This document shows, in pieces, positions 8,293 through 17,234 of a stretch of 64,000 bases of DNA (its first letter is position 1; each line of letters begins with the position of its first letter). The stretch comes from JACRCT01 sp036504155. GTDB taxonomy: Bacteria > Myxococcota > Myxococcia > Myxococcales > UBA5297. The DNA is taken from contig DASXVQ010000122.1 in assembly GCA_036504155.1 (NCBI GenBank), forward strand, positions 1 through 64,000. Direction: 5' to 3'. The notes beneath the pieces were generated by a model. It saw only the letters and a program-made list of their open reading frames with translations. It ran no database searches and was not told the DNA's origin. The position numbers were made by a program, and so were the translations under genes.

Positions 8293-9786
8293 TCAGCCGG
8301 GCCGGGTGGTCCCCGGCCCGCCGACGACTCGCTTCACCAGCTCGCCCGGGGCGAGCCGCTCCTGCGGCTGCGCCTGGTTGATCACGGCGAGGTGCGGGAG
8401 GTCGATGGACGAGGGCTGCGCGGCGTTGAACTGCTGCAAGGTCTCGGCCTGCGCCACCTTCGTGACCTGGACCCGGGCGGGCTGCACCGACAGCCGGGCG
8501 GAATCGGTCTCGGGACGGAAGCTCGAGAGGACCCGGCTGAGCTCGGTCGGGTACTGGCCGGCGCTCTGGGCGGCGTAGGCGAGCAGCGCGAACGTCTTGC
8601 CCCCGTGCGAGAGGAGCTCGAGGGTGCCCTGCACGTTCGCTCCCTGGCTGGTCTGCCCGGTGAAGTCGGTCAGCAGCGCGGGCAGGCCGTTGACGGTGGC
8701 GTTGCGAGAGGGGCCCGAGGCCTTCAGCCCGCTCTGCTGCTGCCCCTGCCCGCCGCCGAAGATCTGCTGGGCGGCCTGGTCCAGCGGCATGGCGCCGGCG
8801 ACCTGCAACTGCACCGCCGCGTCCTGGCCCGGGCTCACCGCCGTCATCTGGCTCGCCGTGTTCTGCACCTTCCAGCCCTGCGGCAGGTCCACGGAGATCT
8901 TGAGGTTCGGGACGACGAAGGCGTTTCCGGCGGCGTAGCCGTCCCGCGGGTCCTCGCCGAACGGCATCCCGTCGATGGTGGCCATCAGCTTCTCGCGGTC
9001 GACCTTGCCTGCCTTCGGGTCGATGCCGCGGCTGCGGATGAGCGCCGAGGTCTTCTGCACCCGGTCGGCTGACGAGGGATGCGTGGAGAGCCAGGTCGGC
9101 AACCTGCCGCCGCCGCCCAGCTGGCCCTCGCGGTTGAGGGTCTCGAGCATGTCCGGCAGGCCCTGGGCCTGATAGCCGGTGCGCTGCAGGTAGCCCAGCG
9201 AGAGGTGGTCGGCCTGGTTCTCGTCGTCGCGGCTGAACTTGAGGAAGAGCAGCTGCAACCCGCCGCTGGCCAGCCCGGCGAATTGCTGCAGGCCCGGCTT
9301 GGCGATCATCGCCACGCCCAGCCCCAGCTGGGCGACCTCCTGCTTGCTGATCATATTCACGCTGTGGCGGGCGGTGACGTGCCCAATCTCGTGGCCGAGC
9401 ACCCCCGCCAGCTCCGCCTCGGTGTTCAGGTACGTCATCAGGCCCCGCGTCACGTAGATGTGCCCGCCCGGCAGCGCGAACGCGTTGACCGTGGCGTCGT
9501 CCACGACCTTGAAGGTCCAGGGCAGATTGGGCCGCTCCGACCGCGCGGCGATCTGCTTGCCGATGGAGGCCACGTACGCCTGGACCTTCGGGTCCTGGTA
9601 CAGGCCTATCTCCTGCTCGACCTGGGCCGCCGCCTGCTGGCCCATCTGGATCTCCTCGGCCTCGCTGACCAGGTTGAGCTGCTCCTTGCCGGTCGCCGGG
9701 TTGAGCACGCAGCCGGCCAGGCCCAGGGCAAGCACCGCGACGGCGGCGGCGGCGGCTGCGGACGGCGACGGGCGGGCGGACATCAT
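8293..9786 (-). CDS. M48-family zinc metalloprotease lipoprotein
   Basis: A 497-residue lipoprotein (lipobox GLAGC, Cys26) with a complete M48 catalytic core: HEIGH at residues 132-136, followed about 55-60 residues later by DDENQADHLSLGYL, which supplies the third zinc ligand (Glu) in M48C/BepA-type enzymes. A TWLSTHPSSADR segment further on is also typical of the family. Beyond about residue 290 there is an extra C-terminal domain of beta strands (GYAAGNAFVVPNLKISVDLP onwards). It was probably made by gene fusion and occurs in related delta-proteobacterial proteases. Expected role: periplasmic quality control of outer-membrane proteins. Two consecutive ATGs exist (9786, 9783); the GAGG upstream fits either. 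Confidence 0.9.
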   Translation of the reverse strand: MMSARPSPSAAAAAAVAVLALGLAGCVLNPATGKEQLNLVSEAEEIQMGQQAAAQVEQEIGLYQDPKVQAYVASIGKQIAARSERPNLPWTFKVVDDATVNAFALPGGHIYVTRGLMTYLNTEAELAGVLGHEIGHVTARHSVNMISKQEVAQLGLGVAMIAKPGLQQFAGLASGGLQLLFLKFSRDDENQADHLSLGYLQRTGYQAQGLPDMLETLNREGQLGGGGRLPTWLSTHPSSADRVQKTSALIRSRGIDPKAGKVDREKLMATIDGMPFGEDPRDGYAAGNAFVVPNLKISVDLPQGWKVQNTASQMTAVSPGQDAAVQLQVAGAMPLDQAAQQIFGGGQGQQQSGLKASGPSRNATVNGLPALLTDFTGQTSQGANVQGTLELLSHGGKTFALLAYAAQSAGQYPTELSRVLSSFRPETDSARLSVQPARVQVTKVAQAETLQQFNAAQPSSIDLPHLAVINQAQPQERLAPGELVKRVVGGPGTTRPG

Positions 9787-9944
9787 CGGCGAAACCTCGC
9801 GCGCCGGCGTCGGGCCGGCTGGAGCAACGGTGCGCACGCCCCACCCCGGGGGCTGGCCCGCGCCGTCGCGGGGGGCGCCGTCACGGGGGGAGAACCGTGG
9901 GCCCGCCAGTGGTAGCCTTGTCGTCGCGCAACGGAGGTCGCGAG

Positions 9945-11576
9945 TTGGCGAACGAGAAGAAACCCGAAGGGGGAACGACCGAGAGCGCCAGCGCTCCCGA
10001 GCGACCGGCCACGGCCAAGCGTCCAGCGGCCTTGGGCGAAGGGGCGGAGCGTTCGGTCAAGCGGCCGACCGGCGCGGTCCCCAAGTGGTCGACCGGCCCC
10101 ATCGCCAACCTCGAGGAACGCGGCGGCAAGGAGAAGCCGGAGGACCGGGAGAAGGGCCCGCCCAAGCGGCCGTCGCTGCCCTCCAAGCAGCCAGGCTTGG
10201 GCGCCGGTGGGGCCGACAAGTCGGTCTCCAAGCGCGCCTCGGGCCGCGCCGGCGTCGTGTCCTTGCCCCCGGCCCCCGTGCCGTCCACCCAGCCCGCGGT
10301 CGACATCGACTCCTCCACGACGCTCGACGGCGCGCCCAGCCCGTTCGCCCCGCCCAAGCCCCCGGCCGCCTTCGAGCCGGACGAGGCGCCGGCCAAGACC
10401 TCGACCGACATGCCGGCCTTCGTGCCGCCGGACGGCTCGGTCTTCCCTCCGCCGCCCCGGCCGCCCGCCGGCTACCGGCCCGACGACGAGGAGTCCGAGA
10501 AGACGAGCTCGGTCGAACCCGAGCCGCGGCCCGTGGTGCCGATGGCGTCGACACCCGCCGCCCTCAAGAGGCAGGCCGCCGCCCAGCCGCTGAGCGAGAA
10601 CCGCGACGGCAGCACGGTCCTCAAGAAGGCCGACGACATCAAGAGGCCGGACAAGCCCGAGATGACCGCGGCCAAGGCGTTCCAGGCCCCCAAGCCGCCC
10701 GCGGCCTACAAGCCCGAGGTCGCGCAGCTCAAGACGAGCCTCAAGCCGGCCGAGTCCGACGACGGCGTGCCGACGGTCAGGCCCGCCCCGGTCCGCGTGG
10801 CGGAGCAGCAGACCAACATCAAGGACATCTCGGACATCACCCAGGACGTGGCGAAGTTCTCGGGCTTCGAGGGGAAGACCGCCCTGGTGCCGTCGCCGGT
10901 CGGCGAGATCAAGAAGACCGCCGCCGCGGAGCAGAAGGCCAAGGAGGGCAAGGGCGCCTTCGACGACAAGACCAGCTCCCTGCGGCTGGACGGCGACGAG
11001 GAGACCACCTCGGGCGACGCGCGCAGGCCGCGCGGCTCGGGGGACACGCTGCCGCCGGACGCGCCTGCCGTCGCCCCCGATGGCAAGCCGCTCGACCCCA
11101 AGCTCGCTGGCGCCTTCAGCCGCGCTCAGGCCAAGGAGCAGGCCCAGGAGCAGGCGAAGGGGGGCAAGGTCACCGGCGACGTCAAGCCGCCCCTGACCAA
11201 GGACCAGAAGGTCGCCCTCGGCGTCGTCGGCGGCGGGGCGCTGCTCATCCTGGTCGTCCTCGTCGGCTCCCTGGGCAGCTTCAAGGACCGGCCCGCCGCG
11301 GAGGACCTGGAGCGCTGCTACCCCTACGGCCAGAACGGGGCGCAGGGGCCCAACGGGCAGAAGGCGCCGCCCGTCGAACAGGTCAAGTTCAAGCTCGACC
11401 AGGAGCTGGACGCGCCCGTCTCCCGCGACTTCGAGAAGTGCCTCATCGTGAAGTACGAGGGTCCGGGCGTGAACCTGACCACCCCGTTCCAGGGCTCGAT
11501 GGTCATGTGCAAGCGCTGGGACAAGATCTGGCAGCGCGGCAACGACGACGGGATGCCCTTCCGCATCACCGACTGA
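9945..11576 (+). CDS. Pro/Ala/Lys-rich low-complexity protein with one membrane helix
   Basis: A 543-residue protein of unknown family. Residues 1-420 are mostly disordered and rich in Pro, Lys, Ala and Glu, with repeated phrases such as PPxAxxPDE and KTS (for example AAFEPDEAPAKTST, GYRPDDEESEKTSS, AYKPEVAQLKTSL). A single transmembrane helix follows (VALGVVGGGALLILVVLVGS, about residues 424-443), then a 100-residue C-terminal globular part with three cysteines and several Trp/Tyr. This suggests an inner-membrane protein with a long cytosolic tail. I prefer the TTG at 9945, which has GGAGG seven bases upstream and gives MANEKK; a GTG at 9897 with GGGGGGAG would add 16 residues. It lies 75 bp before the MoxR gene and may belong to the same operon. 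Confidence 0.7.
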   Translation: MANEKKPEGGTTESASAPERPATAKRPAALGEGAERSVKRPTGAVPKWSTGPIANLEERGGKEKPEDREKGPPKRPSLPSKQPGLGAGGADKSVSKRASGRAGVVSLPPAPVPSTQPAVDIDSSTTLDGAPSPFAPPKPPAAFEPDEAPAKTSTDMPAFVPPDGSVFPPPPRPPAGYRPDDEESEKTSSVEPEPRPVVPMASTPAALKRQAAAQPLSENRDGSTVLKKADDIKRPDKPEMTAAKAFQAPKPPAAYKPEVAQLKTSLKPAESDDGVPTVRPAPVRVAEQQTNIKDISDITQDVAKFSGFEGKTALVPSPVGEIKKTAAAEQKAKEGKGAFDDKTSSLRLDGDEETTSGDARRPRGSGDTLPPDAPAVAPDGKPLDPKLAGAFSRAQAKEQAQEQAKGGKVTGDVKPPLTKDQKVALGVVGGGALLILVVLVGSLGSFKDRPAAEDLERCYPYGQNGAQGPNGQKAPPVEQVKFKLDQELDAPVSRDFEKCLIVKYEGPGVNLTTPFQGSMVMCKRWDKIWQRGNDDGMPFRITD

Positions 11577-11651
11577 CCCGCGCCGGACCCCGCCCCCCCC
11601 CGCCCGCCGCCTCCAGCCTCCAGCCGGCCCCGAGAACGAGACGAGACCCCG

Positions 11652-12605
<954 letters not shown>

Positions 12606-12617
12606 CCGGGGACGCGC

Positions 12618-13829
12618 ATGGCCGCCCGCCGCTGGTCGTTCTGGATGTCGCCGATGGAGCACCGGGGCCTGCGGAAGCTCGACGACTGGCACCGCGCGCT
12701 CCTGGCTCCCATGGGCCGGGTGCTGCTCTGGGCGGCGCTCTCCAGCGGCTTCGTGCTGCTCGCCGGCTTCGTCCCGCTGCAGCTCTACCTGTTCGGCTTC
12801 TGCCTGGCCGCGCTCGTCGCCGGGTTCGTCGCCGGGGTCGCCTTTCGGCCCCGGGTGACGCTGGCGCGCCGGCTGCCGCCGCCGGCCAGCGCCGGCGAGA
12901 CGATGAGCTACGCGGTGACGGTGACGAACACCGGCCGGCGCATCGTGCGCGAGGTGGCGGTCGAGGAGCGCTCGCTCCCGGCGGACCTGCGGCCGGTCGG
13001 CGAGGCGCCGGTGATCGAGCGGCTGGCCCCCGGCGAGAGCGCGCAGGTGACGCTCCAGCTCGCCTGCCTGCGGCGCGGCGCGTACGAGGTCAAGTCGCTG
13101 CAGGCCGCCAGCTGCTTCCCGTCCGGGCTGGTGAAGATCCCGCGCAAGGTGCGCAAGAGCGAGCGGGTGCTCGTCTACCCGCGCTACACCCGGCTGGAGA
13201 AGTTCGACGTGCCGCACGGCCGCAACTACCAGCCCGGCGGCCTGCCCATCGCCTCGAAGGTGGGCGAGAGCTGCGAGTTCTTCGGCACCCGCGAGTGGCG
13301 CGAGGGCGACCTGCCCAAGGACATCCACTGGGCCTCGACGGCGCGCACCGGCGAGCTGATCGTCCGCGAGTTCCAGGAGGAGTACTTCGTCCGCCTGGCC
13401 ATGGTGCTGGACGTCGAGGCGCGCACCCGCCGCGACGAGGAGCTGTTCGAGAAGTGCCTGTCCGTCGGCGCGGCCGTCGCCGACGTGCTGGCGCGCCAGG
13501 AGTACGTCGTCGACATCTTCGCCGCCGGGCCGCAGGTCTACCGGTTCCAGGCCGGCCGCGCGCTGGCGCACTTCGAGAACATCCTGGAGATCCTGGCCTG
13601 CCTGGACCCCGGTGACCGGCTGAACATGCAGGCGCTGGAGGCGGCGCTCCTGCCCGAGGCGCCGCGGCTGTCGGCGGTGGTGCTGGTGATGATGGACTGG
13701 GACGAGGCCCGCGCGAACCTGGTGCGCCTGCTCAAGGAGCACGGCGTCGCGGTGCGGGTCATCGGGGTCAAGCCGGAGAAGCGGCCCACCGGGCTCGCCC
13801 CGGACGAGCTCGTGGAGCTTTCGCCATGA
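12618..13829 (+). CDS. DUF58 domain membrane protein
   Basis: A 403-residue protein. Two adjacent hydrophobic helices (about residues 38-78, VLLWAALSSGFVLLAGFVPL and the following stretch) are followed by a beta-sandwich segment (about 85-190). The DUF58 signature comes next: EFFGTREWREGDLPKDIHW (about 215-235) with the STARTGELIVREF extension, then a von Willebrand A-like fold with a degenerate metal site (MVLDVEAR). DUF58 proteins work with MoxR ATPases and transglutaminase partners at the membrane. It starts 12 bp after the MoxR stop and overlaps the next gene by 4 bp (ATGA), so translation is probably coupled. Confidence 0.9.
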   Translation: MAARRWSFWMSPMEHRGLRKLDDWHRALLAPMGRVLLWAALSSGFVLLAGFVPLQLYLFGFCLAALVAGFVAGVAFRPRVTLARRLPPPASAGETMSYAVTVTNTGRRIVREVAVEERSLPADLRPVGEAPVIERLAPGESAQVTLQLACLRRGAYEVKSLQAASCFPSGLVKIPRKVRKSERVLVYPRYTRLEKFDVPHGRNYQPGGLPIASKVGESCEFFGTREWREGDLPKDIHWASTARTGELIVREFQEEYFVRLAMVLDVEARTRRDEELFEKCLSVGAAVADVLARQEYVVDIFAAGPQVYRFQAGRALAHFENILEILACLDPGDRLNMQALEAALLPEAPRLSAVVLVMMDWDEARANLVRLLKEHGVAVRVIGVKPEKRPTGLAPDELVELSP

Positions 13830-15760
13830 GCGCCTCCGAGGCAGGGCTGCCGCCGCGCACCGTGCGCTACCTCCAGGCCGTCCCGATCGTGGCGGCGCTC
13901 AACCTGCACGGCCTCTTGCACGGGCGCTACCTGATGGCCGCGCCGGCAGCGATTCTCCTGATCGTGGGGATCCGCCGGGGCTGGAGGCCGCCCTGGGGCG
14001 AGGCGTCGGTGGCCATCGCCGCGGTGGCGGGCGCGGCGCTGGGCTTCGCCTACGGACTGCTCGTCCCTCCGCCCGAGGGCCCGGTGCCGGGCTCGCTGCT
14101 CGCGCCGATATGCGGGGCGCTGGTCCCGCTGTGCGTGGTGGCGTTCCTGTCGGGCTCGCGCACCTACGGCTGGACCTTTGCGTGGCTCTTGGCGGCGCTC
14201 TCCGCCTACGTCCGGGAGACCACCTGGCCCGGCGCGGCCTCCCTGCTCCTGCTGGTGGTGGCGACGGTCGTCGCGGCGAGCCTGGCGCAGTGGACGAGCA
14301 TCCGGCGCGGCGTCGCGGTGTTGGGCGGGATGGCCGCGCTGGGCCTGGTCTCGCTCGGCGGGAGCTACGGCATCGGCCAGGGGCTGTACGCCTCGCAGGG
14401 GTTCCTGGTGGGGCTCGTGGGCGGGGCCATCAGCGACCTGCTGGAGAACGTCGCCGACTTCTCGCTGCCCAAGGCGACCTACGTCGGCGGGAGAGGCAGC
14501 GTTCCCGACTCGAAGAAGGCGCTCTTCGAGGTGACCGGGGACCGGCCCTCGTACCTGCGCGGGAGGGTGATGGACCGGTTCGACGGGTTGGCGTGGACGA
14601 CCTCGCCGGAGCTGGAGGAGGCCACCCTGGATCTGCGCGCGCTGCCCGAGCCGTCGCGCCGATCCGGGATCGTCTTGAAGTTCCTCGCCAACGTCGGCGA
14701 CCGCCTCCCGGTGCCGGCCGGCGTGCGCGAAGTCCGCGGGGCGTCCGCGCAGGCGCTGGGCGGCTGGGTCGTCGCGACCAAGGACTCGCTCAAGGGGCGG
14801 ACGGTGCAGATCGCCGGCGACGTCGGGTCCGCGCTGCCGCCGGAGCCGAGGCCGGGCGAGGCCCAGACGGAGCTGCCGCGCGACCTGCGGGCCGCGCTCG
14901 AGCCGCTGGCGGCGCCCATCGTCGCCGGAGCGGCGACCCCGCGGGCGAAGGCGGAGGCCATCGAGCGCTTCTTCCAGGCGAACTTCGAGTACTCGCTGAA
15001 GGTCGACCTGCTCGCCAGGGAGCACCCGCTTTTGGTGCTCATCAAGGAGAAGCGGCCGGCGTATTGCGCCTACTTCGCCAGCGCCATGGCGGCGCTCTTG
15101 CGCACGCAGGGCATCCCGGCGCGGCTGGTGGGCGGCTTCGCCCTCGAGGAGGTCAACCCAATCACCGGCGCCACGATGGTGCGCGAGCGGGACGCCCACG
15201 CATGGGTGGAGGCGTGGCTAGAGGACGAGGGGCGCTTCGTCACGTTCGATCCCACGCCGGCGGACAGCCGCGGCCAGGCGCTGGGGCTCGAGCGCGGGCC
15301 AGTGGGAGTGCTCATCGACGCCCTGGGGGCGTGGTTCGACGAACAGGCCCTGGAGTTCAGGCGCTCCCCGTCGGACTACATCGCGGACAAGGCGACGTCG
15401 AAGTACCTGTGGGCCGTCATCTTCCTGGTGGTCGCCTGGCGGGTCTCGCTGCGCTTCCGCGGGAAGCGCGTCGAGCGGGCGAGGGCCGCGATGGTGGCCG
15501 GGGACCCGCGGCTGGTGGAGCTGTATGAGCGCTACTCGAAGGTCCTGCGAGACCGGGCGGGCGTGGAGGCCGCGCCGGTGGACACCGACGACGCGTTGAT
15601 CGAGCGCGTGCGGCGTGAGCGGGGCGAAGCCGCGGGCGCGGCGGCGGAGAGGTTCGTGGAGGCCTACCGGCTGGCGAGGTACGCGGGGGCCGAGTGGAAG
15701 CCCGAGGCCCTGCAGGCGGCGCTCTCGGAGGTGGAGCGGGAGCTTCTGCGACGGACGTAG
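13826..15760 (+). CDS. TgpA-like membrane transglutaminase (DUF3488-transglutaminase-DUF4129)
   Basis: A 644-residue inner-membrane enzyme. The N-terminal 200 residues contain about six hydrophobic helices (TgpA N-terminal/DUF3488 region). A periplasmic segment holds the transglutaminase-like core with a complete catalytic triad: Cys414 (YCAYFASAMAALLR), His458 (ERDAHAWVEAW) and Asp475 (FDPTPAD). Another membrane helix follows (about 527-545, YLWAVIFLVVAWRVSL), then a DUF4129-type cytosolic tail (about 555-640). TgpA proteins are thought to cross-link or hydrolyse periplasmic protein substrates and are essential in Pseudomonas. Together with MoxR and DUF58 this forms a standard three-gene module. 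Confidence 0.9.
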   Translation: MSASEAGLPPRTVRYLQAVPIVAALNLHGLLHGRYLMAAPAAILLIVGIRRGWRPPWGEASVAIAAVAGAALGFAYGLLVPPPEGPVPGSLLAPICGALVPLCVVAFLSGSRTYGWTFAWLLAALSAYVRETTWPGAASLLLLVVATVVAASLAQWTSIRRGVAVLGGMAALGLVSLGGSYGIGQGLYASQGFLVGLVGGAISDLLENVADFSLPKATYVGGRGSVPDSKKALFEVTGDRPSYLRGRVMDRFDGLAWTTSPELEEATLDLRALPEPSRRSGIVLKFLANVGDRLPVPAGVREVRGASAQALGGWVVATKDSLKGRTVQIAGDVGSALPPEPRPGEAQTELPRDLRAALEPLAAPIVAGAATPRAKAEAIERFFQANFEYSLKVDLLAREHPLLVLIKEKRPAYCAYFASAMAALLRTQGIPARLVGGFALEEVNPITGATMVRERDAHAWVEAWLEDEGRFVTFDPTPADSRGQALGLERGPVGVLIDALGAWFDEQALEFRRSPSDYIADKATSKYLWAVIFLVVAWRVSLRFRGKRVERARAAMVAGDPRLVELYERYSKVLRDRAGVEAAPVDTDDALIERVRRERGEAAGAAAERFVEAYRLARYAGAEWKPEALQAALSEVERELLRRT

Positions 15761-16418
15761 GACGACGGACGCGTGGCGTGCACTATCTCGGCTTTCCCGA
15801 TTCGGTCGCCGGCGACCACTCGTCACATGCCGAGAACATGTCCCACGTGGGACAAGTGGCGGGCGAGCGGGGCGCGGCGGGACGCTCTGGTGGTCGGCTC
15901 GAGTGCAGGGACGACGGAACGGAGCAGGTGCACGGCGCGGCTCGCCGGCTCCCTTCCAACATCGACGTCGCGTCGAAGGCCGCGGACGGCTCGGCGGAGC
16001 TCTCGGACACCGTCCCGCTCACCGATCGCGAGTTGGACTACCCCAACGGCCCCGAGCGCGACGAGGGCTGCGAACGAGGCGAGGTGCAGGTCGTGCTGTA
16101 CGAGTAGACCAACCGAGCACCTGCCGCGGCTTCCGCCGACTGGCACGAGCGCAAGCCGTGCGCTGGACCGAGCGCGACGCGCGAGTCCACGGGGTACCCG
16201 AGGCGGGAACGGCCGAGGGTGGCGGCCGAGGCGGAGGCGCTTCAATTCAGCTGGGTCCACCGCATTCGGCGCCCGGGTCGAGGGAGCGCCCTGCCGAGCA
16301 CTCCAGGTCGTCGAGGGTGATGGGCTCGCGGGCGGCCGCACCGGCGCACAAAGCCGCGATCACCGCGCGGGCGTGAAACCGATGCCTGGGGGAGGATTCA
16401 CCGAGGTAAGGTGCTCCC
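15761..16418. other. gene-poor interval containing repeat copy A
   Basis: 658 bp without a gene I can support. It holds the first copy of the 232 bp repeat (15803-16034). Open frames cross it in several registers (for example a 137-codon frame starting inside the transglutaminase gene), but none has a family match or a ribosome-binding site. Beyond the repeat (16035-16418) I see only unrelated GC-rich sequence leading to the lipoprotein start at 16419. Confidence 0.6.
15803..16034 (+). repeat. direct repeat copy A (about 232 bp) with 16 bp palindrome
   Basis: First of two direct copies; the second starts 1119 bp later at 16922. By hand alignment the copies differ at about a dozen positions, clustered at both ends, with a nearly identical core. 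The core contains the perfect palindrome TGTCCCACGTGGGACA (15840-15855). The substitutions do not favour third codon positions: in the open frame shared by both copies nearly all are non-synonymous (D to A, S to L, H to P, Q to R, I to T, T to I, P to A). This argues for a non-coding element. No transposase or terminal duplication is visible. Confidence 0.8.
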
Positions 16419-16736
16419 ATGAACCGCGTCGCCATTCTCGCTCTCTCGAGCTTGTTCGCCCTCGCTGGCTGCGTGGAAAAGGAGTCGGCGGCACACGGCT
16501 ACACCTACGCGGTGTCCAGCAGCAGCGGGTACCTGGAGCTTGATAAAGCGGACTACCGCGACTGCGACATCCTCGTGGACGGCGACCGTCCGAGCCTGTG
16601 GACCAACTCCCGGACGAAGTTGAAGCCCGGCAGCCACGAGGTCCGCTGCGAGGCCAAGATGGGCTCCAGGGCCAAGTCGCCCATCACCATCGAGCTACCT
16701 GCCGGCAGGGTCTACCACGTCACCAACTGGTGGTAG
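16419..16736 (+). CDS. small lipoprotein
   Basis: A 105-residue predicted lipoprotein: signal peptide with lipobox LAGC (Cys18), then a compact beta-rich domain with two cysteines (YRDCDILVDGD and HEVRCEAKM). The pattern of strands (DILVDGDRPSLWTNSRTKL, then LKPGSHEVRCEAK, then PITIELPAGRVYHV) resembles a PEGA-type surface domain, but the match is weak. It stands alone between the two copies of the direct repeat. A weak AGGTAAGG lies upstream of the ATG. Function unknown; secretion to the envelope is the only solid inference. Confidence 0.7.
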   Translation: MNRVAILALSSLFALAGCVEKESAAHGYTYAVSSSSGYLELDKADYRDCDILVDGDRPSLWTNSRTKLKPGSHEVRCEAKMGSRAKSPITIELPAGRVYHVTNWW

Positions 16737-16741
16737 TGCGC

Positions 16742-16888
16742 TCAACACAGGACGCTCAGCTCGCCGCCGGGGACGAAGTACGCCTCGCGCGAGCCGTCGA
16801 CCTCCACCACGTCGAGCGCCGCGCCAGCCGCCAGCCGCAGCTCACCGGGCCGACCCCGATCCCCGCCCCGACCGACGGGTGCCCGGTG
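16742..16888 (-). pseudogene. possible C-terminal remnant of an unidentified gene
   Basis: On the minus strand a frame of 48 codons, with no ATG or GTG start, reads GRPGELRLAAGAALDVVEVD and then GSREAYFVPGGELSVLC before a TGA. The composition is protein-like (regular hydrophobic/acidic alternation, Gly-Gly turns), unlike the arginine-rich shadow frames nearby. An upstream TGA (at 16889-16891) closes the frame, and repeat copy B lies just beyond. I read it as the tail of a gene cut off by the rearrangement that placed the repeats; it may instead be a chance open frame. Confidence 0.3.
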
Positions 16889-16921
16889 TCAAGCGGCGCT
16901 CCCTCGAGACCTGGGCCTGTG

Positions 16922-17153
16922 CGGTCGCCGGCGCCCACTTGTCACCCGCCGAGAACATGTCCCACGTGGGACAAGTGGCGGGCGAGCGGGGCGCGGCGGG
17001 ACGCTCTGGTGGTCGGCTCGAGTGCAGGGACGACGGAACGGAGCGGGTGCACGGCGCGGCTCGCCGGCTTCCTTCCAACACCGACGTCGCGTCGAAGGCC
17101 GCGGACGGCTCGGCGGAGCTCTCGGACATCGTCGCGCTCACCGATCGCGAGCT
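16922..17153 (+). repeat. direct repeat copy B (about 232 bp) with 16 bp palindrome
   Basis: Second direct copy of the element at 15803. The palindrome TGTCCCACGTGGGACA is intact (16959-16974). In this copy a longer hairpin is possible, because CCACTTGTC to the left (around 16935) pairs with GACAAGTGG to the right of the palindrome. It ends about 80 bp from the stop codon of the minus-strand RNA-processing gene. Confidence 0.8.
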
Positions 17154-17234
17154 CGACGATGAGCCGCAGATCTCCAGGAGAGCGCTGGCTCGCCGCAGCG
17201 CTGGATGGCGAGCCGAACAGGACGCCAAGTTCGC

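Larger units (their letters stand above)
16737..17234. other. gene-poor interval containing a gene remnant and repeat copy B
   Basis: 498 bp between the small lipoprotein gene and the end of the RNA-processing fusion gene. It carries a possible C-terminal gene fragment on the minus strand (16742-16888) and the second copy of the direct repeat (16922-17153). I see no intact gene. Confidence 0.6.

Noticed and set aside
15694..16107. Open frame shared by the repeat copies (HAENMSHVGQVAGERGAAGR)
   Set aside because: Differences between the copies are almost all non-synonymous and the frame has no start signal, so a protein-coding repeat is unlikely.
16247..16435. 62-codon minus-strand frame ending ECSAGRSLDPGAECGGPS
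   Set aside because: Contains a protein-like stretch (HARAVIAALCAGAAAREPIT) but has no ribosome-binding site or family match and overlaps the lipoprotein start; possibly another remnant, not supportable.
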